The notes beneath the pieces were generated by a model. It had not been told where the DNA came from and made no database searches. It saw only the letters and a list, made by a program, of their open reading frames with translations. From positions 22,266 through 35,550 of the forward strand of contig DEKS01000191.1 in NCBI GenBank assembly GCA_002354005.1: a DNA stretch of 13,285 bases, read 5' to 3'. Of the stretch, positions 1-6,925 are shown piece by piece; the stretch's first letter is position 1, and every line of letters starts with the position of its first letter. The DNA comes from Bacteroidales bacterium UBA2716. GTDB taxonomy: Bacteria; Bacteroidota; Bacteroidia; Bacteroidales; UBA932. The position numbers and the translations under genes were made by a program.

Positions 1-353
1 GGATTTTGCAGGTCTGTCAGCTGCATGGCCACACGCTGGTAGAATGTACCCTTGGCGGGGTCGTTGTGATCCACCGGCTGGGCATAGGAGAAGAAGTACT
101 GCTTCACATATCCGGCAGGCACCCCTTCCGCTTTTGTCTGGTCCTGGGGAAGGGCAGCCAGGCTGATGGTAACGTTGGAAACGCCTTTGATACCTCTGAG
201 GACTTTGGTAATTTCATCGTCCTCGATTACCGGCACTTCCTGCTCTTGTTTTTTACTTTCGTCGACAACTTCCTTCAAATACGTCTTGTTGCAGCCTTGC
301 AGGGCTACAAGAAGCATAAGGGCGGAAGTGAAAATGTTATATATTTTTTTCAT
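1..353 (-). CDS. S37-type (PS-10) peptidase lipoprotein, N-terminal part
   Basis: The ATG at 353 opens a frame that stays open to the window edge, giving 117 residues of a longer protein. Residues 1-21 form a lipoprotein signal (basic start MKK, hydrophobic stretch, lipobox LQGC with Cys21), so the product should be anchored in the envelope after SPII processing. An acidic and lysine-rich linker follows. Residues 92-108 read QPVDHNDPAKGTFYQRV, which matches the QPVDH-NP-GTF-QRV signature near the start of prolyl tripeptidyl/tetrapeptidyl aminopeptidases of family S37. Family S28 has a similar but weaker match. The catalytic part lies outside the window, so activity cannot be judged. The gene starts 17 bases after the S41 peptidase gene and is probably cotranscribed with it. 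The lipoprotein nature is clear; the family call is moderately sure. Confidence 0.7.
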   Translation of the reverse strand, partial: MKKIYNIFTSALMLLVALQGCNKTYLKEVVDESKKQEQEVPVIEDDEITKVLRGIKGVSNVTISLAALPQDQTKAEGVPAGYVKQYFFSYAQPVDHNDPAKGTFYQRVAMQLTDLQN

Positions 354-370
354 CTTGTTCTATCTTTAGA

Positions 371-1951
371 TTATTTGCCGGTAGTAATATACTGGATGGC
401 TCTGTCCAGCTGGGAGTCGGGGCCCAGACCGTTGTTCCAGGCGGCCTTGTCCAGGTGTACCTCGATATCAGGCGTAACGCCAACGCCCTCCAGGAGTTTG
501 CCATCCTTGGTAAAGGAAGCCTCGCAAGGGCAGTAAACATAAACCGGGGTCTCCCCTTCTACACCGATATGGCCGGCATAGTTGATGCTGTAGGTGTCGT
601 TATCCATAAGGCCGCACAGGCCGCCCCAGGTACGCGTCCCCACCACCTTGGCGTTGTCCACCACCTTGGCGCCTACGGCGGTCAACTCGGCCATGCTCAC
701 GGAATGGAGGTTAGTAAGGACGACGATGGGCTCGGTGACGGTTACATGCGCCCCAACGAAGGTGGGCATCACCTGTGGAATAATCGGAGAATAGTCATAC
801 CGGCCGATGCCTCTTTTCATGCGGGTGTCCATCGCATGATGGCCACCGGAAGGCAGCAGAGCACCCAGAACGTAGGCATAGTCGCTGTCCATACCGCCGC
901 CATTGCCGCGAACATCAATGATGACACCGCCCAGTTGCTTGGTTTTATGCAGTTCCTGAATGGCGCCGAACCAGGCATTCCAGACATCGGCAACCTGGGC
1001 GGAAAGCTGCTGGGCATAAGGCTGAAGCGTACTCTTCTCCGTGACGAAAGTGGACAGGTATGGGGTAATGCTGAAAGAATCAAAGCGGAGGTAGGCAATG
1101 TTCCCCTCGAAGAGGGCATAGGTCATGTCGATGCCTGATTTTATCAGTTTCTCGTCCAGCACATGCACGCCGGGAATATCCAGATAGGCGTATTTCAGGG
1201 CAAGTGTGTTGATGCCATTGATTATCTGCTCATTCGACTTGAGGGCTCTCACCTGGTCAAGCTCGTTTTCCATGGTTTTGGCAATAAGCTCGCTCATCAG
1301 TTCTTCTTGCGTGACAAGGGTTTTCCTGGAGGTTGAATCCAGCATGCGTTTAGACCAGCCGGAGAGGGAATCCAGCACACTCAGGAGCTGGGTGCTCGTT
1401 GTAGCGTCTACCGTCTTGAAATCCTTCAGTTTGCCCGGAGTGTTATAATAATAGGTCAGACTGGGCTTAAGAACCTGTTCACCGACCTGGGCCTCGTTGT
1501 AGTCTTTTTCACGCTCCTTTTTGTTGCGGTCCTTGTTGGGGCTTACATCGATAAAATTGCCCGTCATGTGGTTTTGTACCATTATGAACAAATGACCGTC
1601 GTGCAGCGGGGCCACCACTTCCTGAACCAGTGCCCTCAGCTTGTCGTCCGTGACTTCGCCCGTCTTGGAAAGGAGGGTGTCCAGTTCCGTAAACTTGGGA
1701 TAGTATTTGTCGTACACGGCATCCCAGTCCAGGCCCAGCTCTTTCTCGTAATCCCAGATGCCATAGTTGGAATTAAGGCCTTCCCACAGGATTTTGAATT
1801 TTTCGCCGTAGCTGTCTTTCGCCTTTTGCCAGGTTACAACATCCATATAGGAAAAATTGTGGACGGTGTCGCTTTCTTTGCGGCAGGAAGCGAGCGAAAG
1901 TACCATCATTGCCGCGACGGCGGCTCCTTTGATATAGTTTCTCATGGCCAT
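371..1951 (-). CDS. S41-family serine peptidase lipoprotein (tricorn/S41B-like)
   Basis: The protein has 526 residues, or 524 if the second ATG (1945) is used. A lipoprotein signal ends in LASC (Cys23), predicting an envelope-anchored protein. S41 hallmarks are visible: APLHDGH at 114-120, the core strand and glycine turn IIDVRGNGGG at 344-353, the nucleophile region NLHSVSMAEL at 414-423 with Ser419 three residues before Glu422, GTRTWGG at 438-444, and a closing EGVGVTPDIEV. The lysine that C-terminal processing peptidases carry about 25 residues after the serine is replaced by Gly444, so a His-based (tricorn/S41B) catalytic set using the HDGH histidines is more likely. No PDZ domain is evident; residues about 125-255 are a charged, poorly conserved stretch. 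The gene lies 6 bases after the barrel gene and 17 before the S37 peptidase gene. The substrate is unknown, probably peptides at the cell envelope. Confidence 0.85.
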   Translation of the reverse strand: MAMRNYIKGAAVAAMMVLSLASCRKESDTVHNFSYMDVVTWQKAKDSYGEKFKILWEGLNSNYGIWDYEKELGLDWDAVYDKYYPKFTELDTLLSKTGEVTDDKLRALVQEVVAPLHDGHLFIMVQNHMTGNFIDVSPNKDRNKKEREKDYNEAQVGEQVLKPSLTYYYNTPGKLKDFKTVDATTSTQLLSVLDSLSGWSKRMLDSTSRKTLVTQEELMSELIAKTMENELDQVRALKSNEQIINGINTLALKYAYLDIPGVHVLDEKLIKSGIDMTYALFEGNIAYLRFDSFSITPYLSTFVTEKSTLQPYAQQLSAQVADVWNAWFGAIQELHKTKQLGGVIIDVRGNGGGMDSDYAYVLGALLPSGGHHAMDTRMKRGIGRYDYSPIIPQVMPTFVGAHVTVTEPIVVLTNLHSVSMAELTAVGAKVVDNAKVVGTRTWGGLCGLMDNDTYSINYAGHIGVEGETPVYVYCPCEASFTKDGKLLEGVGVTPDIEVHLDKAAWNNGLGPDSQLDRAIQYITTGK

Positions 1952-1957
1952 CTCAAT

Positions 1958-2629
1958 TTAAAAAATGTAGTAAACGCCGGCTTGCAGGCCGATGGTGGTG
2001 TCGTACCGGTAGTCCTTCACTTTCATGTAGTCCTTTACCTGACTGGTAAGGCTGTAGTAGCAACGGGCCTCAATCTGAACACCCAGGTGCTTGTTGCAGC
2101 GGAGCTCCATGCCCACGCCGCCAACCAGGCCCGTGTCCAGGCGATTGTCTTTCTCCTGATTGAATGCCACAGGGCCGGCAAATTCGTAGGTTTTTTCGCC
2201 CATGGGATTATATTCGGTGCCAAAGCGATGGCTGGTGAGCCAGAGACCGCCATAATAGCCCAGGTTGGCAAAACCGCGCAGCGGGAAATTGTCTCCGCCA
2301 AAGCTGAACGATGCCATTACCGGGAGGAGCAGGTAGTTGTTCAGGTAGTTGTATTTTATCTCGGAGAGGTCCGTACGGCTCAGTTTGTAGTTCCTCTGCG
2401 CGAAGATAAGGTCTGCGCGGACGCCCAGCCATTTGTTGAATGAATACTGTCCGGAAATGCCGGAATTAAGGCCGAAAGCGCCGTTCAGGCTGAAGTCGGT
2501 CATGTAGTGCACATCCTGCGAATGGATGTTGTACACTGCCCCCTCAATGACGCCTACCCTCCACTGCGCACGGAGCCCAACAGGAAGCATCATGAGAACA
2601 GCGGCAATCAAAAAAGCTTTGTTTCTCAT
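1958..2629 (-). CDS. Outer-membrane beta-barrel protein (PorT-like/OMP_b-brl family)
   Basis: This 223-residue protein starts with a standard Sec signal peptide (MRNK, hydrophobic core, cleavage probably after GLRA near residue 21). The rest alternates hydrophobic and polar residues, is rich in Gly, Tyr and Phe, and ends in the aromatic sequence YYIF, as expected for a small outer-membrane barrel of 8 to 10 strands. This resembles the PorT-like barrels (PF13568 type) common in Bacteroidota. Typical barrel-strand segments include LGVRADLIFAQRNYKL near 68-83 and VGGVGMELRCNKHLGVQIEA near 159-178. No enzymatic motif is seen. It is the first gene of a probable three-gene run with two secreted peptidases, so a role in peptide passage or as a peptidase partner is possible but only inferred. 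The specific function is unknown. Confidence 0.8.
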   Translation of the reverse strand: MRNKAFLIAAVLMMLPVGLRAQWRVGVIEGAVYNIHSQDVHYMTDFSLNGAFGLNSGISGQYSFNKWLGVRADLIFAQRNYKLSRTDLSEIKYNYLNNYLLLPVMASFSFGGDNFPLRGFANLGYYGGLWLTSHRFGTEYNPMGEKTYEFAGPVAFNQEKDNRLDTGLVGGVGMELRCNKHLGVQIEARCYYSLTSQVKDYMKVKDYRYDTTIGLQAGVYYIF

Positions 2630-2688
2630 ATATGTAAAAATTAGATACTACTAACTAAAAAAGTGTAACCTTGCGGTAAAAAATCTCA

Positions 2689-2696
2689 CAAAGATA
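2689..2696 (-). promoter_or_regulatory. Promoter -7 box of the barrel/peptidase operon
   Basis: Read on the minus strand this is TATCTTTG, a perfect match to the Bacteroidota -7 consensus TAnnTTTG. It lies 59 bases before the ATG at 2629, giving a leader of roughly 50 nucleotides. No clear TTTG is found at the -33 distance, so only the -7 element is supported. The 128-bp spacer between this operon and the GH3 gene (2630-2757) is AT-rich and holds no gene. I see no convincing hairpin terminator for the GH3 gene in it. Confidence 0.6.
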
Positions 2697-2757
2697 CACT
2701 TTTTATTGTAATGATGGCACGACGGCCGGGTATTTTTATAAACAGGGTAATGAACTT

Positions 2758-4830
2758 TTAGCGCGTGTAGGCGAGCGTGTCCAGGTCCTGGGAGCTGCCG
2801 CCATACAGCAGTTCCCACTCCCCTTTCTGCGGCACCATGCGCTGCCGGGCCTCATCCCACCACAGGAAGGTCTCTTCCGTGAGCGGGAGGCTCACTTCCA
2901 CGCTTTGTCCGGACGGAACATGCACGCGTTTGTAGGCCCTCAGGGTCTTCCGGGGCCCTTCCGTGTCGGCGGGACGGCGCACGTACAGCTGCACCACTTC
3001 ATCGGCGTCCACAGGGCCGATGTTGCTCACCTCCAGCACCAGTTGGTCTCCTTTTACCTGTGCCTTTCCGTAGGCAAAGGTGGTATAGCTGAGGCCGAAG
3101 CCGAAGGGGAACAGCGGCTCTCCCTCGAAGAAACGATAGGTGCGTCCTTTCATGGCATAGTCCTCAAAATCGGGCAGTTGCTCCACGTTTTTGTAGAAGG
3201 TGACGGGCAATTTCCCGGAAGGCGCTACGTCGCCAAAGAGCACATTCGCGATGGCCGTACCTCCTTCCTGTCCGGGATACCAGGCCTGCAGGATGGCGTC
3301 GCAGGACTGGGTTTCCGGCTCCAGGCCCATGGCACTGCCGGAGAAATTCACCAGCACCACTTTTTTGCCGGCATAATGCAGGGCCTGCAGCAGATGACGC
3401 TGTACTTCCGGCAGTTCGATGCTCTCGCGGTCCCCGCCCTTGAATCCGGGCAGCGGAACGTCCATCTCCTCGCCTTCCAGCTTGGGAGAAATGCCGCCGG
3501 CAAACACCACGACATCGTACTCATCCAGGCGTTCGGCACTGATATCGTCACCAACCAGCTCGCAACCTTTATAATAGACCAGGTTCTCTACGCGTTCCTT
3601 CAGGGCATCCAGCAGGGTGACGCTATGCTCCGGAACCGGGTTGTAATTGCCCCAGAGCATTTCGCGGTCGTTGGCGTTGGGCCCCACCAGGGCGATGCGC
3701 GCCTTAGGGTCCAGCGGCAAAACATCGTCCTTGTTCTGCAGAAGGACGATGCTTTCCTGAGCCATCTTCAGCGACAGCGCACGGTGCTCCTCCCCTTCCA
3801 CGATCTCGTCCGGGAGCGAGGCCCAGGGCTCCACATTCCCGTCCAGTTCTCCCAGGCGAATGCGGGCGGCAAGCAGGCGCTCCAGGCTGCGGTCTACGTC
3901 TTTCTCGTCCAATAAGCCCTGCCGGACGGCCTCCGGGATAAAACGATAGGTGTCGCCGCAGTTCAAGTCTGTGCCGTTGTGCACGGCCGCCGCAGCCGCA
4001 TGGGGCCCGTCCGGGCTGAATCCGTGACGGCCTTCCTCGTAAAAATCGGCAATGGCCCAGCAGTCGGAAAGGACAATTCCCTTGTAGCCCCATTCGCCGC
4101 GCAAGATGGTGTTTACCAGGTAGTTACTGGCGCCGCAGGGCTCTCCGCGGAAGCGGTTGTAGGCAATCATGACCTCCTGTACATCGGCCTTGGTAACCAG
4201 GTCTTTGAAGGCGGGAAGGTAGGTTTCGCGAAGGTCCCTTTCGCTTACTTCCGCGTTATAGCTGTGCCGGTTCCATTCCGGACCGGAGTGCACGGCAAAG
4301 TGCTTGGCGCAGGCGTGCGCTTTGAGGACTTCTGCGGTCGATGGCCCCTGCAGGCCGCGGACCACGGCCATGCCCAGGGTGCCGGTCAGGTACGGGTCTT
4401 CCCCATAGGTCTCCATGCCGCGACCCCAGCGCGGGTCCCGGAAAATGTTGATGTTGGGCGTCCAGAAGGTGACGCCCTGGTACCAGCCCACCCGGCCGCT
4501 CTCCAGCGCTTGGCGATTCTTGACGCGGGCCTCGTCACTGACGGCGGTAAACACCTTATTCACAAGGGGTTCGTCAAAAGAAGCCGCCATGGCAACGGGC
4601 ATGGGAAACACGGTGGCTTTTCCGTTGCGGGCCACCCCGTGCAGGGCCTCGTTCCACCAGTTGTAGGCGGGAACGCCCAGCGCTTCTACGGGCTGGGAAT
4701 CGTGCATCATCAGGGAGGCTTTTTCCTCGATGGTAAGTTGGGCAATCAGTTTTTGGGCGCGCTTTTCAGGCGTCTGGGTGCAGGCCGTTGCAAGGAGCAT
4801 GGCGGCGCAGGCAAGTTGGATGGTTTTCAT
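2758..4830 (-). CDS. Glycoside hydrolase family 3 beta-glycosidase lipoprotein (beta-xylosidase/beta-glucosidase type)
   Basis: A retaining GH3 exo-glycosidase that would release terminal beta-linked sugars from oligosaccharides. From the ATG at 4830 it has 690 residues. A TTG five codons upstream overlaps the end of priA and is unlikely, because MKTIQ begins a good signal peptide with lipobox ATAC (Cys17). The order is: N-terminal TIM-barrel with NWWNEALHG near 57-65, the KHF motif at 176-178, and the nucleophile Asp256 in GIVLSDCWA; then the alpha/beta sandwich with the EGEEMD segment near 452-457 that carries the likely acid/base, and FKGGDRESIELP; then a fibronectin-III-like C-terminal domain from about 595. 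No PA14 insertion is present, which fits the length. NWWNEALHG resembles beta-xylosidase-type members; the exact sugar cannot be read. No SusC/D or other CAZyme genes flank it. Its ATG follows the priA stop by one base. Confidence 0.92.
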   Translation of the reverse strand: MKTIQLACAAMLLATACTQTPEKRAQKLIAQLTIEEKASLMMHDSQPVEALGVPAYNWWNEALHGVARNGKATVFPMPVAMAASFDEPLVNKVFTAVSDEARVKNRQALESGRVGWYQGVTFWTPNINIFRDPRWGRGMETYGEDPYLTGTLGMAVVRGLQGPSTAEVLKAHACAKHFAVHSGPEWNRHSYNAEVSERDLRETYLPAFKDLVTKADVQEVMIAYNRFRGEPCGASNYLVNTILRGEWGYKGIVLSDCWAIADFYEEGRHGFSPDGPHAAAAAVHNGTDLNCGDTYRFIPEAVRQGLLDEKDVDRSLERLLAARIRLGELDGNVEPWASLPDEIVEGEEHRALSLKMAQESIVLLQNKDDVLPLDPKARIALVGPNANDREMLWGNYNPVPEHSVTLLDALKERVENLVYYKGCELVGDDISAERLDEYDVVVFAGGISPKLEGEEMDVPLPGFKGGDRESIELPEVQRHLLQALHYAGKKVVLVNFSGSAMGLEPETQSCDAILQAWYPGQEGGTAIANVLFGDVAPSGKLPVTFYKNVEQLPDFEDYAMKGRTYRFFEGEPLFPFGFGLSYTTFAYGKAQVKGDQLVLEVSNIGPVDADEVVQLYVRRPADTEGPRKTLRAYKRVHVPSGQSVEVSLPLTEETFLWWDEARQRMVPQKGEWELLYGGSSQDLDTLAYTR

Positions 4831-4831
4831 G

Positions 4832-6772
4832 TTATATAGGGTCAACGTCTATGATCAGGTGTCCGGTATACTTGTGTGTTTTTTCAAACAGGTTGATGGC
4901 CTGCAGCAGTTGTCTTTTCCGCTCCTGCAGGAATTTGTCGCGTGGCAGCATGATACGGATTTGCCGGATGTACTGGTCTGCAATCTTGTCCACCGTGGGG
5001 GTATACGGGCCCACAGAGGGCAGTGGCAGGCTCTGCGCCAGTTCCCGGGCCAGGTAGTTCAGGCGCTTCTCGTTGGCATCTTTCAGGGTCAGGTGGATCA
5101 GGCGCGTATAGGGCGGATAGCCAAAGAGCCTGCGCTCTTCCAGGAGCTGGGCGGTGTTGTCTGCCTGTTCTCCCAGGCGGGCAAAGACGGGATGGTTTGG
5201 TTCCCGGGTCTGGATGACAAAAAGGCCGGGGGTGCCCCGCCGTCCGCTGCGGCCGCGGAACTGTTCCAGGAGCTGGATGGCGTGTTCGTCGGCCCGGAAG
5301 TCCTGCTGCCCCAGGATATTGTCGGCCTGGATGACCGCAACCAGTGACACGCCGGCAAAGTCAAAGCCCTTTGTAACTACCTGTGTGCCAACCAGAATGT
5401 CAATTTCTCCCTTGGAAAACTGCCGGATGGTCCGGGCCTCCGCCTGGGTGGCGTCGCTGTCCAGCCGGGCAATACGGGCCCGGGGATAAAGGGCCTGCAG
5501 CTCTTCCTCGATTTTCTGGGTGCCGGCGCCCAGTGGCTGCAGGGCGCCTCCGCAGTGGTCACACTTCCCTGTATAGGGCTCTGTATGGCCGCAATAATGG
5601 CACACCAGGCGTTCCGGGTGAATGTGCAGGCTCAGGGAAACGTTGCAGTGCGGACACTTGGGAATGGTGCCGCATTCGGTGCATTGGACGGCGGGCGCAT
5701 ACGAGCGGCGGGAGCGCAGCAGTACGGCCTGCCCGCCGGCTTCCAGCGTGCGGGAAAGCTCCTTTAGCAGTTTGAGCGAAAGGCTGCCCGTCATACCGTT
5801 TTTCCGGCGCTCCGCCACGGTGTCCACGATGAGCACTTCCGCTTCTTTGCCTTTATGGAAGCGTTGCTTTAGGTCAACCTTTACAAACTTTCCATTTTCA
5901 GCGTTATAGAGAGACTCTAAAGACGGGGTTGCGCTGCCCAGGATGACGTGCGCCCCCTGCACCAAGGAGAGCATGATGGCACTCTCGCGGGCATGGTAAC
6001 GCGGGGCCGGGGAATCCTGCTTGAAGGAGTTGTCGTGTTCCTCGTCCACAATGATGAGCCCCAGGTTCCGATGCGGCAGGAACAGGGCCGACCGGGTGCC
6101 CAGGACCAGGTATTGCGGAGCTTCCAGCACGGCCTTGGTTACAGCTGCCCGCCGGGGCCAGGTTTTGGCGCTGTGATACACCAGCGTGTCTGGGAATACT
6201 GCGGTCACCCGGTCCTCCAGCTGCCGGGAAAGGGCAATTTCCGGGACCAGGAAGAGGACACTCTTTCCCTCTGCCAGGGTTTCGCGGGCCAGTTGCAGGT
6301 AAAGTTCCGTTTTTCCGGCACCGGTGACGCCGTGCAGCAACACCGTTTTGCCGGCGCCAAATGCTGCGCGCACTGCAGCTGCGGCCTGCTCCTGCTCCCG
6401 GGAGAGCTGTACTTCCCTGCCCGCTTCCGATGCCGCCTTGGGCAGTTCCGCAGCCACACGGTCCCTTAGCAGGGCGGCTTTGTACACTTCTCCGATGGTG
6501 CACAGATAATACGTGGCAAGCGAGCGCCAAAAGGCAATTTCCTGTTCAAAAACGGGCGGCAGTTCCCGCTCTATGGCCTTGATATACAGGATTCTGTCCA
6601 CCAGGTTTTCCGGGGGCGTGACACCCACCGCGGAGACTACAGCCGTGTAGTCTTTTCCGGCGAATTCCACCTTTACACGGCTCCCTGCTACCACCGGCGT
6701 TTCCACCAGATAGTAGGGCTCCCACTCCAGTTTGAGCGGAAGAATGACCTGTATGAAGGTGCTTTCGTCCAC
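4832..6772 (-). CDS. priA: Primosomal protein N', replication-restart helicase PriA (compact form)
   Basis: PriA recognises stalled or collapsed forks and reloads the replicative helicase. With the chosen GTG start it has 646 residues; positions below use numbering from the in-frame TTG at 6781, so subtract 3. Visible: N-terminal fork-binding domain (FIQVILPL at 9-16, then RVKVEF), Walker A GVTGAGKT at 151-158, GTRSALF, DEEH at 246-249, GSATPS, eight zinc-binding cysteines in four CxxC pairs (367/370, 376/379, 394/397, 407/410), GTQVVTKGFDF, and helicase motif VI as QFRGRSGR. Only about 45 residues separate GEVYKAAL from the helicase core, so the winged-helix region appears absent; most family members have 730 or more residues. 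GTG is preferred because a -7 promoter box (6779-6786) covers the TTG. The stop is one base before the GH3 ATG. Confidence 0.93.
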   Translation of the reverse strand: MDESTFIQVILPLKLEWEPYYLVETPVVAGSRVKVEFAGKDYTAVVSAVGVTPPENLVDRILYIKAIERELPPVFEQEIAFWRSLATYYLCTIGEVYKAALLRDRVAAELPKAASEAGREVQLSREQEQAAAAVRAAFGAGKTVLLHGVTGAGKTELYLQLARETLAEGKSVLFLVPEIALSRQLEDRVTAVFPDTLVYHSAKTWPRRAAVTKAVLEAPQYLVLGTRSALFLPHRNLGLIIVDEEHDNSFKQDSPAPRYHARESAIMLSLVQGAHVILGSATPSLESLYNAENGKFVKVDLKQRFHKGKEAEVLIVDTVAERRKNGMTGSLSLKLLKELSRTLEAGGQAVLLRSRRSYAPAVQCTECGTIPKCPHCNVSLSLHIHPERLVCHYCGHTEPYTGKCDHCGGALQPLGAGTQKIEEELQALYPRARIARLDSDATQAEARTIRQFSKGEIDILVGTQVVTKGFDFAGVSLVAVIQADNILGQQDFRADEHAIQLLEQFRGRSGRRGTPGLFVIQTREPNHPVFARLGEQADNTAQLLEERRLFGYPPYTRLIHLTLKDANEKRLNYLARELAQSLPLPSVGPYTPTVDKIADQYIRQIRIMLPRDKFLQERKRQLLQAINLFEKTHKYTGHLIIDVDPI

Positions 6773-6778
6773 AATGGA

Positions 6779-6786
6779 CAAAGATA
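6779..6786 (-). promoter_or_regulatory. Promoter -7 box of priA
   Basis: The minus strand reads TATCTTTG, a perfect TAnnTTTG box identical to the one upstream of the barrel operon. Transcription should start about 4 to 7 bases beyond it, at or just before the GTG at 6772, which implies a leader of 0 to 4 nucleotides. A TTTG at the expected -33 distance is not seen, so the call rests on the -7 match and the lack of another candidate. Confidence 0.5.
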
Positions 6787-6831
6787 AAACTTTTCTTTCG
6801 ATTTATCGCCTGCCTGCAGCAGGTATTCAGG

Positions 6832-6851
6832 TGTGGAACTTTTTGTGGAAC
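6832..6851 (+). repeat. Direct repeat TGTGGAAC x2, 12-bp period, upstream of parA
   Basis: TGTGGAAC occurs at 6832-6839 and again at 6844-6851, with a 4-bp TTTT spacer between the copies. The pair lies 5 bases upstream of the parA -33 element, within the divergent priA/parA region. GTGGAAC(A) equals half of the GTTCCACGTGGAAC form of parS, so an operator for ParB or ParA is conceivable but unproven. The rest of 6787-6925 shows only the two promoters. Confidence 0.45.
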
Positions 6852-6856
6852 ATTTC

Positions 6857-6887
6857 TTGCGCGTGTCAGGAATTATCACTAATTTTG
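6857..6887 (+). promoter_or_regulatory. Promoter of the parA operon
   Basis: TTG at 6857-6859 and TAATTTTG at 6880-6887 are separated by 20 bases, matching the Bacteroidota -33/-7 layout (TTTG or TTG, about 20 bases, TAnnTTTG). Transcription should start near 6892, giving a leader of about 33 nucleotides before the ATG at 6926. It is the most complete promoter in the window. Confidence 0.65.
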
Positions 6888-6925
6888 TCTGATTTATCGG
6901 GCCGTATGCCCTTTAACCTGACTGT

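Noticed and set aside
455..2443. Plus-strand frames of 227 and 291 codons opposite the S41 and barrel genes
   Set aside because: Shadows of well-supported minus-strand genes, with no signal peptide, domain or promoter.
2697..2757. Possible terminator downstream of the GH3 gene
   Set aside because: Only a 3-bp GGC/GCC pairing was found near the CCCGGCCG stretch, with no T run directly after it.
2905..4839. Two long plus-strand frames (336 and 286 codons) opposite the GH3 gene
   Set aside because: Both mirror GH3 codons and lack any recognisable feature; the GH3 reading is certain.
4831..4845. TTG start five codons upstream for the GH3 gene
   Set aside because: It would overlap the priA end and place extra residues before a good lipoprotein signal that starts at the ATG.
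6813..6823. CCTGCAGCAGG palindrome between priA and parA
   Set aside because: 5-bp arms around one base cannot form a stable hairpin, and such short palindromes arise by chance.
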